Part shown: piece after piece, positions 31,470 to 38,128 of the stretch
How positions within the stretch are numbered: the first letter of the stretch is position 1
How the letters are laid out: each line of letters starts with the position of its first letter
Assembly: GCA_035547395.1 (NCBI GenBank)
Contig: DASZVA010000011.1
Coordinates: 124,001 to 188,000 of the forward strand
DNA from: CALREJ01 sp035547395
Lineage (GTDB): Bacteria; Patescibacteriota; Gracilibacteria; Peribacterales; Peribacteraceae
Reading direction: 5' to 3'
Length of the DNA stretch: 64,000 nt
Notes under the pieces: model-generated
Told to the model about the DNA's origin: nothing
Seen by the model: only the letters and a program-made list of their open reading frames with translations
Databases searched by the model: none
Program-made: the position numbers and the translations under genes

Positions 31470-31475
31470 AGTATA
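31470..31475 (-). promoter_or_regulatory. -10 box of trpS
   Basis: TATACT on the minus strand, 6 nt from the ATG. Confidence 0.45.
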
Positions 31476-31479
31476 GATA

Positions 31480-31712
31480 CATTAATCATCAAACGCCACG
31501 GCAGGCCTCCGCACGCTACGGGGGGTGAAGGGGAAGCTCTGTTTCGTGACGCGTAGCGTCACATGACGAAGCGATGCGGATGCCGAAGCGAGGAAATCAC
31601 AGAGCGCCCGCCCGAACGTACCATTCGGTACGGGCGGGGGCGGAGTGTGCACATTGGCATGCGGCGGCGTTTTCTTTCTCCATTTCTTTGTCGCTGGAGA
31701 CAAAGAAATGGA
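31480..31712. repeat. intergenic region made of several palindromes
   Basis: This gene-free stretch holds a GTGACGC-GTA-GCGTCAC palindrome (31546-31562), a 32-nt CCCGCCCG...CGGGCGGG palindrome (31607-31638), and a 13-bp perfect stem CCATTTCTTTGTC/GACAAAGAAATGG (31680-31711). The middle palindrome recurs at 36574. Confidence 0.85.
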
Positions 31713-31716
31713 ATGA

Positions 31717-32382
31717 TCAGCGTGATCCCACGGCGCGTAATTCCCTCAACACCTTTTCAAAGCTCGGCGGAATCGGTGACTCGATATGCAGCTTCTCCTT
31801 GGTGACCGGATGCGGAAAATCGAGCGAGAAGGCGTGCAAAAAGAAACGATGGTAATGGAATTTTTTCTTAAATAAGTGATCTGCTTTCTGATTGCCGTAG
31901 AGCGGATCGAGCAGCAGCGGATGACCGATGAATTTGAGATGCTGGCGGATCTGATGTTTGCGTCCCGTGTCGATTTCAATCTCGACATAGGACGCCAATG
32001 GAAATGTCTCAAGCACCGTGTAGCGGGATACGGCAGGCACGAGCATGTCCTTGGTACGGGCGGGAAGCTTACGTTCGATCGTCCCCTGCTTGATGTCCAT
32101 GTGACCGGCCGCGAGCGTGCGATAGCGTTTGATCCAGCCACTGAATTTGGATTCGCGGATTTTGCGCGCGGCCTCCGCGGTCTTGGCAAAGACAATGACG
32201 CCGGACGTCCCGAAGTCGAGCCGGTGCACGACGCGGATGCTGGGATACAATTTTTTCAGAAAATCATAGAGCGGGAGTTTCCCGTGTCCGCCGGCGGTGA
32301 CGACCAGCTCACCCTCGAGTTTGTTCACGACCAAAAGATGCTGGTCTTCGTAGAGGATGCGACCGGGATTAATGCGAGACAT
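31717..32382 (-). CDS. RluA-family pseudouridine synthase
   Basis: A 221-residue enzyme converting uridine to pseudouridine in rRNA or tRNA. Catalytic motif VHRLDFGTSGVIVFAK (about 52-67) with Asp56, plus the downstream motifs TGRKHQIRQHLKFIGHPLLLDPLYG, are typical of the RluA/RsuA-like fold. An N-terminal S4 domain is lacking. Target nucleotide unknown. No strong SD. The start is close to an upstream repeat arm (32421). Confidence 0.92.
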   Translation of the reverse strand: MSRINPGRILYEDQHLLVVNKLEGELVVTAGGHGKLPLYDFLKKLYPSIRVVHRLDFGTSGVIVFAKTAEAARKIRESKFSGWIKRYRTLAAGHMDIKQGTIERKLPARTKDMLVPAVSRYTVLETFPLASYVEIEIDTGRKHQIRQHLKFIGHPLLLDPLYGNQKADHLFKKKFHYHRFFLHAFSLDFPHPVTKEKLHIESPIPPSFEKVLRELRAVGSR

Positions 32383-32420
32383 GCGCTCATGGTACAGGAA
32401 ATTGACGATTTCCGAATCTC

Positions 32421-32444
32421 AACCCTAACCCAAACCCAAACCCT
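32421..32444 (-). repeat. single-arm AACCCT-type repeat between two minus-strand genes
   Basis: AACCCTAACCCAAACCC-like words on the plus strand. On the transcribed minus strand it reads GGGTTTGGGTTTGGG, starting right at the upstream stop codon. Confidence 0.7.
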
Positions 32445-33653
32445 TTATTTCGTCTCCGGCAGCCCGAATTCCATATGCATCGGCAGCGTCCACTGCTTTC
32501 CTTTGCAGAAGAGGAGCTGATAGAGCTGGAGCGATCCATAGCGGAATCCGGCGTCGCAGCCCTGCAGGTAAAAATCCCACATGCGCATAAAATGGTCGTC
32601 GTACTGGCTGCCCAGCGCGCGGATCTTGCTTTCGTTCTTCCAGAATTTCTCGTCCCAGTGACGCAGCGTTTCGGCGTAGTGCGGCTTCAGATTTTCGATG
32701 TGACCGACGGTGAGCCCGGCGGCGTTCGCGGCAATCATGAGTTCGGGGAGACGTGGAATGCGTCCGCCCGGGAAGATGTATTTGGTGATCCACGGATCCG
32801 ATGGCGCATCCATTTTGTCGATCGATCCAATCGTATGCACGAGTCCGATGCCGCCCATCGGGATCATCGACGCCGCTTTTTCCATCAGCACGCTGTAGCC
32901 GCGCTTGTTGTCCCAGGCGTGCTCGGCCATGCCGATGGAGACGACCTTGTCATATTCACCCGTTGCATCGCGATAGTCCTTGAGTTCCAGGCGGATTTTG
33001 TCCTGCAGACCTTCTTCCTTGATCTTGCGGTTCCCCCACTCCACCTGTCCTTCACTCAGCGTATAACCGACGCCCGTGATGCCGTAGTGCTTCGCGGCGT
33101 AGCGCAGCATGCCGCCGAATCCACAGCCCAGATCAACGATACGTTCACCGGGTTTGAGCTGCAGTTTGCGCGAGACGAGCTCGTGCTTCTGATTCTGCAT
33201 GTCTTCGATCGTGTCCGTCGGCTTGATCTGGTACGCGCAGGTGTAGCCCATGTTCGCGTCCAGAAAGAGCTCATAGAAATCGTTGCCGATGTCGTAGTGC
33301 GCCTGGATGTTCTTCTTTGCCGTGCCTTTCACGCGGCGGTGCGCGTCTTTGAGGATGTGCGCCGCAACCTTCAGACTTTGCGGCAAATCGCCGCCGATGT
33401 CGTTCAGAAGTATGACGCCGACGACGTTCACCAGATTGTCCGCCTCCCACCATCCGTCCATGTAGCTCTCCCCGAATCCCAGCGATCCTTCGCGCATCAC
33501 GCGCTTGTAAAAACCGGGATTTTTGACGGTCAGCGTGCCGGACGGCGTCTGGCCTTTTGTGCCAAAGACATACTCTTTGCCGTCAATATCGCGTACTGTA
33601 AGAGAGCCGATGGAAATGCGCGCGAGTGCGCGGTGAAGAAGGGAGTGCATCAT
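32445..33653 (-). CDS. cyclopropane/10-methylene-type fatty acid SAM methyltransferase
   Basis: A 402-residue CFA-synthase-family enzyme. A short N-terminal domain (about 1-110) precedes the Rossmann methyltransferase with AHYDIGNDFYELFLD (about 118-132), the SAM motif VDLGCGFGGMLRYAA, and a C-terminal segment with the TKYIFPGGRIP motif. CFA synthases act on acyl chains of phospholipids. The immediate upstream neighbour is a DHCR24-like flavoprotein, the pairing found in mycobacterial Rv3719/Rv3720 and the tmsA/tmsB genes that make 10-methyl fatty acids. ATG 33653 or 33650 is the start. Confidence 0.88.
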   Translation of the reverse strand: MMHSLLHRALARISIGSLTVRDIDGKEYVFGTKGQTPSGTLTVKNPGFYKRVMREGSLGFGESYMDGWWEADNLVNVVGVILLNDIGGDLPQSLKVAAHILKDAHRRVKGTAKKNIQAHYDIGNDFYELFLDANMGYTCAYQIKPTDTIEDMQNQKHELVSRKLQLKPGERIVDLGCGFGGMLRYAAKHYGITGVGYTLSEGQVEWGNRKIKEEGLQDKIRLELKDYRDATGEYDKVVSIGMAEHAWDNKRGYSVLMEKAASMIPMGGIGLVHTIGSIDKMDAPSDPWITKYIFPGGRIPRLPELMIAANAAGLTVGHIENLKPHYAETLRHWDEKFWKNESKIRALGSQYDDHFMRMWDFYLQGCDAGFRYGSLQLYQLLFCKGKQWTLPMHMEFGLPETK

Positions 33654-33715
33654 CCGGAAGGGAACCTCTGAAATCGATGGTAACGGTCGAAAGCGGCTCC
33701 GTAAAGAGAAGAATG

Positions 33716-35062
33716 CTATGCCTTCAGTACGCACTTGTCATACAGATCGCGCAGCTTTCCCTCGGGATCGTATTCTTTCTTGAGGCGATCGTACTGCGCC
33801 TTGTTGTAGATCTTCCAGAATTCCTCCTTGGGAAAGAATGATTCCGAGTAGAGCGATTTGATGCCGCCGAGCTTCTCAACCTCGACTTCCACCTTGCGGT
33901 TGAAGAAGCCCGCGGGATGTTTTTCCTTGGTGTGAACCACATCCCAGAATCCGAAGTCGACGTAGAGCTTGGTGTGATCCAGATGGAATAAGGGATACTC
34001 GGCTGTTGCATCGGCCGGCATCGACGGACAGACCCAGATCGGAAGCACCCGGATCTCACGAAGCAGGAAAGTGAGAAATTCGACGCAGCTTTCGATTGGC
34101 ATCGCGAGATCCTGAATGACGGACTCCGCATGTACTCCTCTCCATTTCGTGAGTCTTTCCCCGAATCCCGTCCGTGCGCTCCAGCGCATGATTTTCGTAT
34201 AGGTAACGGAGTTGAGCCGCTTGCGGCCGACAAAGAATCGCACGATCGGATTCTGGACGAGGAACGTCTTCGAGCACCAGAACCAGTCCGTGTCCCACCG
34301 CCAGATGTAATCCCTGGTCGTAAGGTAATCTTCTTTTCGCTTCTGGAGAGTCCGATAGTAAATATGCATGTAGGTGTAATCGTGCGCGTACGGCGCTTCA
34401 TCGGTGAACCGTCCGCGCGAGAGGACCATTTCGCGATCTGAGAAGATCACGCCGTCGATGAAATCCGCAATCCCCTCTTTGCGAGCCGTATGACATGCCT
34501 CTTCGAGAGCGTTAAAAAACTTTGCGGAGTCATCAAACTTTTCATGCGTCACACGCACGTATTTTTTCACCGGTATGATCTTCGCTTTGAGCTTGAGAAT
34601 ATAGCCGAGCGTGCCGTACGAATTCGGCAGTCCGTAGAAGAGATCCTTGTGCTCGTTCGTCGGCGTGCAGACGACGACCCGTCCTCCCGGCAGCAGCACT
34701 TCCATCTCCAGAATCGTCTCATGCACCAGTCCGTAGCGGAATGACGTTGCCTCGATGCCCACCCCCACAACCGCGCCGCCGATCGTGATCGATTTGAGCT
34801 GCGGCACGACCGCCGGCATGAAACCATGCGGCAGCAGCCAGTCGACCAGTTCGCTGTAGGGCGTCATTCCTTCGACCTCCACCCACTGCTCCTCCGCATT
34901 CATCCCGATCACGTCATGAAAATCGCGGACATTCAGCTTTTTCTGGGCTGCTCCTTTGCGATCGCGGAACAGATTCGACGTGTCTTTGCCAAGACTCACG
35001 CCGCCCTCCGCCGCTTTCATCTCATCGATCAGCCTCTGCTTTTTGGCATCAAAGGAAGACAT
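33716..35062 (-). CDS. FAD-binding oxidoreductase (DHCR24/TmsA-like)
   Basis: A 448-residue flavoprotein of the FAD_binding_4 (PCMH) family, related to delta(24)-sterol reductases. The FAD-binding half shows ITIGGAVVGVGIEATSFRYGLVHE (about 92-115). A C-terminal region with aromatic clusters follows. No membrane segments. It precedes the CFA-type methyltransferase by 62 nt on the same strand. In known pairs the methyltransferase adds a methylene and the flavoprotein reduces it. Its start is 6 nt from a TGCTATCGT extended -10 (35077-35069). Confidence 0.85.
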   Translation of the reverse strand: MSSFDAKKQRLIDEMKAAEGGVSLGKDTSNLFRDRKGAAQKKLNVRDFHDVIGMNAEEQWVEVEGMTPYSELVDWLLPHGFMPAVVPQLKSITIGGAVVGVGIEATSFRYGLVHETILEMEVLLPGGRVVVCTPTNEHKDLFYGLPNSYGTLGYILKLKAKIIPVKKYVRVTHEKFDDSAKFFNALEEACHTARKEGIADFIDGVIFSDREMVLSRGRFTDEAPYAHDYTYMHIYYRTLQKRKEDYLTTRDYIWRWDTDWFWCSKTFLVQNPIVRFFVGRKRLNSVTYTKIMRWSARTGFGERLTKWRGVHAESVIQDLAMPIESCVEFLTFLLREIRVLPIWVCPSMPADATAEYPLFHLDHTKLYVDFGFWDVVHTKEKHPAGFFNRKVEVEVEKLGGIKSLYSESFFPKEEFWKIYNKAQYDRLKKEYDPEGKLRDLYDKCVLKA

Positions 35063-35068
35063 AGTGGC

Positions 35069-35077
35069 ACGATAGCA
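35069..35077 (-). promoter_or_regulatory. extended -10 box of FAD oxidoreductase/methyltransferase operon
   Basis: TGCTATCGT on the minus strand ending 6 nt before the start codon at 35062. Confidence 0.45.
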
Positions 35078-35167
35078 GGATCCGGTCGGATGCGCTTGGC
35101 CTTTGGGGAACGACCGAGCTCATCCGTGCACCCCCGCGAGCGTCCTTTTTATGAGCGCCGGCGATCA

Positions 35168-35195
35168 TTGACAACATCATAAAGAAATGTAGATT
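35168..35195 (+). promoter_or_regulatory. promoter of a 46-residue small protein gene
   Basis: Consensus TTGACA (35168-35173), 16-nt spacer, TAGATT (35190-35195). A CAGACG-TG-CGTCTG hairpin follows in the leader, then the SD and ATG at 35255. Confidence 0.65.
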
Positions 35196-35254
35196 TTACT
35201 TATCATCAGACGTGCGTCTGATACGTCAGCGGTTCTTTTGCATGAGGAGATGCC

Positions 35255-35395
35255 ATGGGAACAGCCTGGAAACGGTGGAGAGCGATCGACAGAAAGGAAG
35301 AGGAAGGATCGTTCGCATTCGGCTTAACCGATTGCATAGCGTTTCTCGTTTTCTTCCTGGTGGTTCTTGGAGTGTGGATTGTATGCAACTGCTGA
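35255..35395 (+). CDS. 46-residue single-pass membrane protein with strong SD
   Basis: ATG 35255 follows GAGGAGATGCC (a strong SD). The product opens MGTAWKRWRAIDRKEEEGS, then a hydrophobic helix (about 27-43; CIAFLVFFLVVLGVWIV) and ends CNC. It is below common annotation length cutoffs. A near-consensus promoter lies 60 nt upstream, which together with the SD makes it credible. The family is unknown. It is one of a set of SD-bearing small genes here. Confidence 0.65.
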   Translation: MGTAWKRWRAIDRKEEEGSFAFGLTDCIAFLVFFLVVLGVWIVCNC

Positions 35396-35438
35396 CATGA
35401 CCCGTTCGCGCATCGCCATCTCGGCGCGAGCGGGTTTC

Positions 35439-36158
35439 TTAATCGTCCTGCTCCTGCTCTTTATCATCGTCACTGGGACCGCGCAGAGCACTGACAAGAC
35501 CCATAATTGTGCTCGGATAGCGTTCGAGTCCATCCGTGGCGCATTTTTCCTTGTCCAAAATTTCCCGGCGGCCGTCCGTCGATGTGATCTCGATAATCTT
35601 GCGGCACAGGATGCGCATGGATGTGCGATAACATTCGACAGGTGCCATACGGCTCAACCTGCTGATTTCCCGGTCCAGATTCGAGGGACCGACCCGGAAC
35701 TGATCCTGAAAACTCTCTGTGACTTTGTCATCGATATCGCCCATCTCCTTACGGATGGATTGCTCCGCGGCGCGCTGAGCATCGTCGTTCTCGCGGCTGA
35801 TGGCGCGCTGTACGTCTTTGCTCAAAAGCGACGGATCGATTTTCAAGCTCTCTCGCAAATCAACGTCCGGTCCCGCTGCTTCGTCCAGCATTTCCTGCAT
35901 GTGGTTTTCCTCGCGCAGCAATTCCTGCAGTTCGCGGCGCGCGGCGATCAAAATCTGCTCGCCCAAAAAGGCATGGAGCAAGAGGTTGTCCGATGCTTCG
36001 GGCAAGTCATTCAACGCCGCCAGCAATTGATCCCCCGCCATCTCGGGAAGCGCGGCATAGTTTTCAGAAAAGAACCGCACGCCGATGCCGTCTTCCCTAC
36101 CGGCGATCATGCTCTCGGCCTCGCCGCGCCAATATGCAATTGCTGCTTCGTTTCCCAT
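35439..36158 (-). CDS. soluble helical protein of unknown function
   Basis: A 239-residue, mostly helical, acidic protein with two cysteines around residues 180-190 (PVECYRTSMRILCRKII) and an acidic C-terminal tail (GPSDDDKEQEQDD). No hydrophobic segments or known motifs. It may be a binding or scaffold protein, but no function can be given. It lies between the small SD-bearing gene and tRNA-Val. Confidence 0.65.
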   Translation of the reverse strand: MGNEAAIAYWRGEAESMIAGREDGIGVRFFSENYAALPEMAGDQLLAALNDLPEASDNLLLHAFLGEQILIAARRELQELLREENHMQEMLDEAAGPDVDLRESLKIDPSLLSKDVQRAISRENDDAQRAAEQSIRKEMGDIDDKVTESFQDQFRVGPSNLDREISRLSRMAPVECYRTSMRILCRKIIEITSTDGRREILDKEKCATDGLERYPSTIMGLVSALRGPSDDDKEQEQDD

Positions 36159-36214
36159 AAAAAAGGCAGGAAGACTATGCCCCTACTGTCCTATGGTCAA
36201 ATCGATGTGGCAAG

Positions 36215-36291
36215 TGGTGGACGATCTCGGATTCGAACCGAGGACCTTTCGAATGTGAATCGAACGCTCTAACCAACTGAGCTAATCGTCC
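36215..36291 (-). tRNA. tRNA-Val (CAC anticodon)
   Basis: A 77-nt minus-strand cloverleaf. Acceptor GGACGAT/ATCGTCC is seven pairs. The anticodon arm is TTCGA-TTCACAT-TCGAA with anticodon CAC, the T arm is CTCGG-TTCGAAT-CCGAG, and CCA is encoded. The first 22 bases are duplicated at 36606-36627. A GIY-YIG gene overlaps its 5' end by 23 bases on the same strand. Confidence 0.96.
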
Positions 36292-36523
36292 GTAAAGATT
36301 GGCGGAAACGTCTTCCCGCAGCCGACTTAAGATACTTTTCTCTCGCTCTGGCCACAAGTCTATCTCTGCACTCTTCTTGATATATTTTGAGCCATGGACG
36401 CATTTTTGCAGTAGAACGAACCTCTCCTCGATTATGTTCCAAAAGTCTTTGATCAGGACGCGCACTCATCCCGACATATTCCGATCCATCAATTGTGCTT
36501 CGTAAAACATAAACGTAGTGCAT
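36269..36523 (-). CDS. GIY-YIG nuclease domain protein (UPF0213-like)
   Basis: An 84-residue stand-alone GIY-YIG domain. The motif is YVYVLRSTIDGSEYVGMSA (about 3-21), with Arg27 in RPDQRLLEHNRG and the catalytic Glu in AREKYLKS. The end of the domain is atypical. Its last eight codons are formed from the 5' end of tRNA-Val, and the stop lies in the tRNA. The gene is bracketed by a full tRNA-Val and a 22-nt copy of the tRNA's 5' end, which resembles insertion or recombination at a tRNA target. Stand-alone GIY-YIG proteins of this size may act in DNA repair or as mobile nucleases. Confidence 0.85.
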   Translation of the reverse strand: MHYVYVLRSTIDGSEYVGMSARPDQRLLEHNRGEVRSTAKMRPWLKIYQEECRDRLVARAREKYLKSAAGRRFRQSLRTISSVG

Positions 36524-36573
36524 AGACTCTTCAATCTATGAAATACACGTATTAAAACAAGTGACGAACGCTC

Positions 36574-36605
36574 CCCGCCCGTACCGAACGGTACGTTCGG
36601 GCGGG
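36574..36605. repeat. REP-like palindrome (CCCGCCCG family), copy 2
   Basis: A 32-nt near-palindrome opening CCCGCCCGTACCGAACGG and ending CGGGCGGG. Its reverse complement matches the copy at 31607-31638 at 31 of 32 positions. Confidence 0.9.
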
Positions 36606-36627
36606 TAACCAACTGAGCTAATCGTCC
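36606..36627 (-). repeat. duplicate of the first 22 bases of tRNA-Val
   Basis: On the minus strand it reads GGACGATTAGCTCAGTTGG and continues three bases to the edge of the palindrome at 36605. It is identical to 36270-36291 of the intact tRNA, 336 nt away. No tRNA remainder follows, so it cannot be functional. Confidence 0.9.
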
Positions 36628-36651
36628 ATTGATTTCAAAGAGAGTTCTCGA

Positions 36652-36681
36652 CCCGTCCGTACCGAACAACGTCCGGGCGGG
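36652..36681. repeat. degenerate third copy of CCCGCCCG palindrome
   Basis: CCCGTCCGTACCGAAC...GTCCGGGCGGG, shortened by two bases and with substitutions relative to copies at 31607 and 36574. Confidence 0.65.
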
Positions 36682-36857
36682 CTCCGCTCGAACTGACATT
36701 CAAACGGGCTCACAGTGTAAACAAAGCCGCTCCTTGCGGCAAACACCCGTCGACCAAATCTGCCGTTGCAGTTCAAATGCCCGAAGAGTAGACCATATGT
36801 GGTGCAAATGGTGGTTCTTTCACTTCACCTCGTTCACATCTCTCAGAGGTACTCACA

Positions 36858-37331
36858 ATGAAGATCACCGAAGTCCGTATCAAGTTGATGGAGGTTTCTT
36901 CTGAACGACTGCTGGCGTTTTGCTCGATTACCCTCGACGACTCTTTTGTTGTTCGGGACTTGAAGATCATCGACGGAACAAAGGGGCGCTTTGTCGCTAT
37001 GCCCAGCAGGAAGCTTACCGATCGTTGCCCGCAGTGTACTACAAAAAACCACTTGCGGGCGCTGTATTGTAATCAGTGTGGCGCACAGCTGCGTGCTGAC
37101 CGGGCAACCAAAGACGACGACGGACGCGCGAAGCTCTACGCCGACATCGCACATCCCATCAACTGCCGGTGTCGAGAGATGATCCAGACACGGGCTTTAG
37201 AGGCCTACGAGGAAGAGATCATCAAATCAAAGCAGCCCGGATACGTGTGTACGTACGACGACTATGGTGAAAACGGGTTCGCCGAACTTCATCAGGACGC
37301 TGAATCCGTTTCTGTCACGACACCCATCTAA
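36858..37331 (+). CDS. spoVG: SpoVG-like RNA/DNA-binding regulator with zinc-ribbon insertion
   Basis: SpoVG proteins are small nucleic-acid-binding regulators. The 157-residue product has the typical KITEVRIKLMEVSSERLLAF, DDSFVVRDLKIIDG and RFVAMPSRK segments (about 2-52). A zinc ribbon with Cys57, 60, 71 and 74 is inserted, and then the SpoVG helix DIAHPINCRCREMIQTRALEAYEEE resumes. This is one third longer than a normal SpoVG and ends with a short acidic tail. An SD-like AGAGGT precedes ATG, and a terminator follows. The insertion suggests added metal or nucleic-acid binding. Confidence 0.88.
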   Translation: MKITEVRIKLMEVSSERLLAFCSITLDDSFVVRDLKIIDGTKGRFVAMPSRKLTDRCPQCTTKNHLRALYCNQCGAQLRADRATKDDDGRAKLYADIAHPINCRCREMIQTRALEAYEEEIIKSKQPGYVCTYDDYGENGFAELHQDAESVSVTTPI

Positions 37332-37365
37332 CTCTCACCCACAATAAAGAACCTTTGCACCACCC

Positions 37366-37400
37366 GCCTCCCTACGTATTCACGTGGAGAGGCATTTTTT
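37366..37400 (+). terminator. intrinsic terminator after spoVG
   Basis: GCCTC (37366-37370) pairs with GAGGC (37389-37393), with inner ACGT/ACGT, followed by T6. It lies at the junction with the convergent dcd stop. Confidence 0.8.
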
Positions 37401-37401
37401 A

Positions 37402-37995
37402 TTACAGAATGCTCTTCGCGAATTCCGGATCGGACACCAGGCGGCTTTCTTCCGGCAGTACCTGATTCAGATACTTGCTGTGCGGCTTCAGGTTGTACGG
37501 CGTCTCGGCGGGAGAGCTCATCTGTTCGAACGCCAGCTGGCAGACGCGCATGCCCGGATACAAGGCGACCGGCATGCGGTTGAGGTTAGAGATCTCGAGC
37601 GTGATCGTTCCCGAAAATCCGGGATCCACGAAACCGGCAGTCGAGTGGACGATGATGCCGAGGCGCCCGAGCGAGCTGCGACCCTCCACGCGGACGACCA
37701 GATCATCCGGCACCGTGATGCGTTCCATCGTGACGCCGAGCACGAACTCCCCCGGCTGCACCATGAACGACTCTCCGTCGGGAATCATAATGGTGCGCAT
37801 GCGGCCCTGGAATGTTTCGGGATTCTTGGGATCAAGCGCGGCGAACTTGCTGTGCTCGTAGAGCTTGAACGTATTGCCGAGCCGCAGATCCATGGAACTC
37901 GCATGAATGTGCATGAAGAGCTCCGGCTGATCGGATTCGATCTTCACTCTGCCGTTTTCAATTGCCTTCCTGATATCTCGATCGGACAAAATCAT
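37402..37995 (-). CDS. dcd: dCTP deaminase
   Basis: Dcd deaminates dCTP to dUTP (or to dUMP in the bifunctional form) for thymidylate synthesis. The 197-residue product has MILSDRDIRKAIENGRV at its start, SSMDLRLGN, the catalytic region VRVEGRSSLGRLGIIVHSTAGFVDPGFSG (about 122-150), and a C-terminal PYNLKPHSKYLNQ lid. I start at ATG 37995 and discard the upstream in-frame extension, which lacks similarity. Confidence 0.95.
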   Translation of the reverse strand: MILSDRDIRKAIENGRVKIESDQPELFMHIHASSMDLRLGNTFKLYEHSKFAALDPKNPETFQGRMRTIMIPDGESFMVQPGEFVLGVTMERITVPDDLVVRVEGRSSLGRLGIIVHSTAGFVDPGFSGTITLEISNLNRMPVALYPGMRVCQLAFEQMSSPAETPYNLKPHSKYLNQVLPEESRLVSDPEFAKSIL

Positions 37996-38128
37996 ATGAA
38001 CACAGCTTAGAGGTTCTGCGTCTGCGCTTCCAGACGATTTCTTGTGGTTACAGAAATGATTAGACACTAGATGTTGTGGGGAAAATACTTGAATTGCACG
38101 GACTTCACAGAGAGAATCAGCTGCAAAC

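Noticed and set aside
36606..36627. Second tRNA-Val gene
   Set aside because: Only the first 22 bases exist, followed by a palindrome; no anticodon or T arm.
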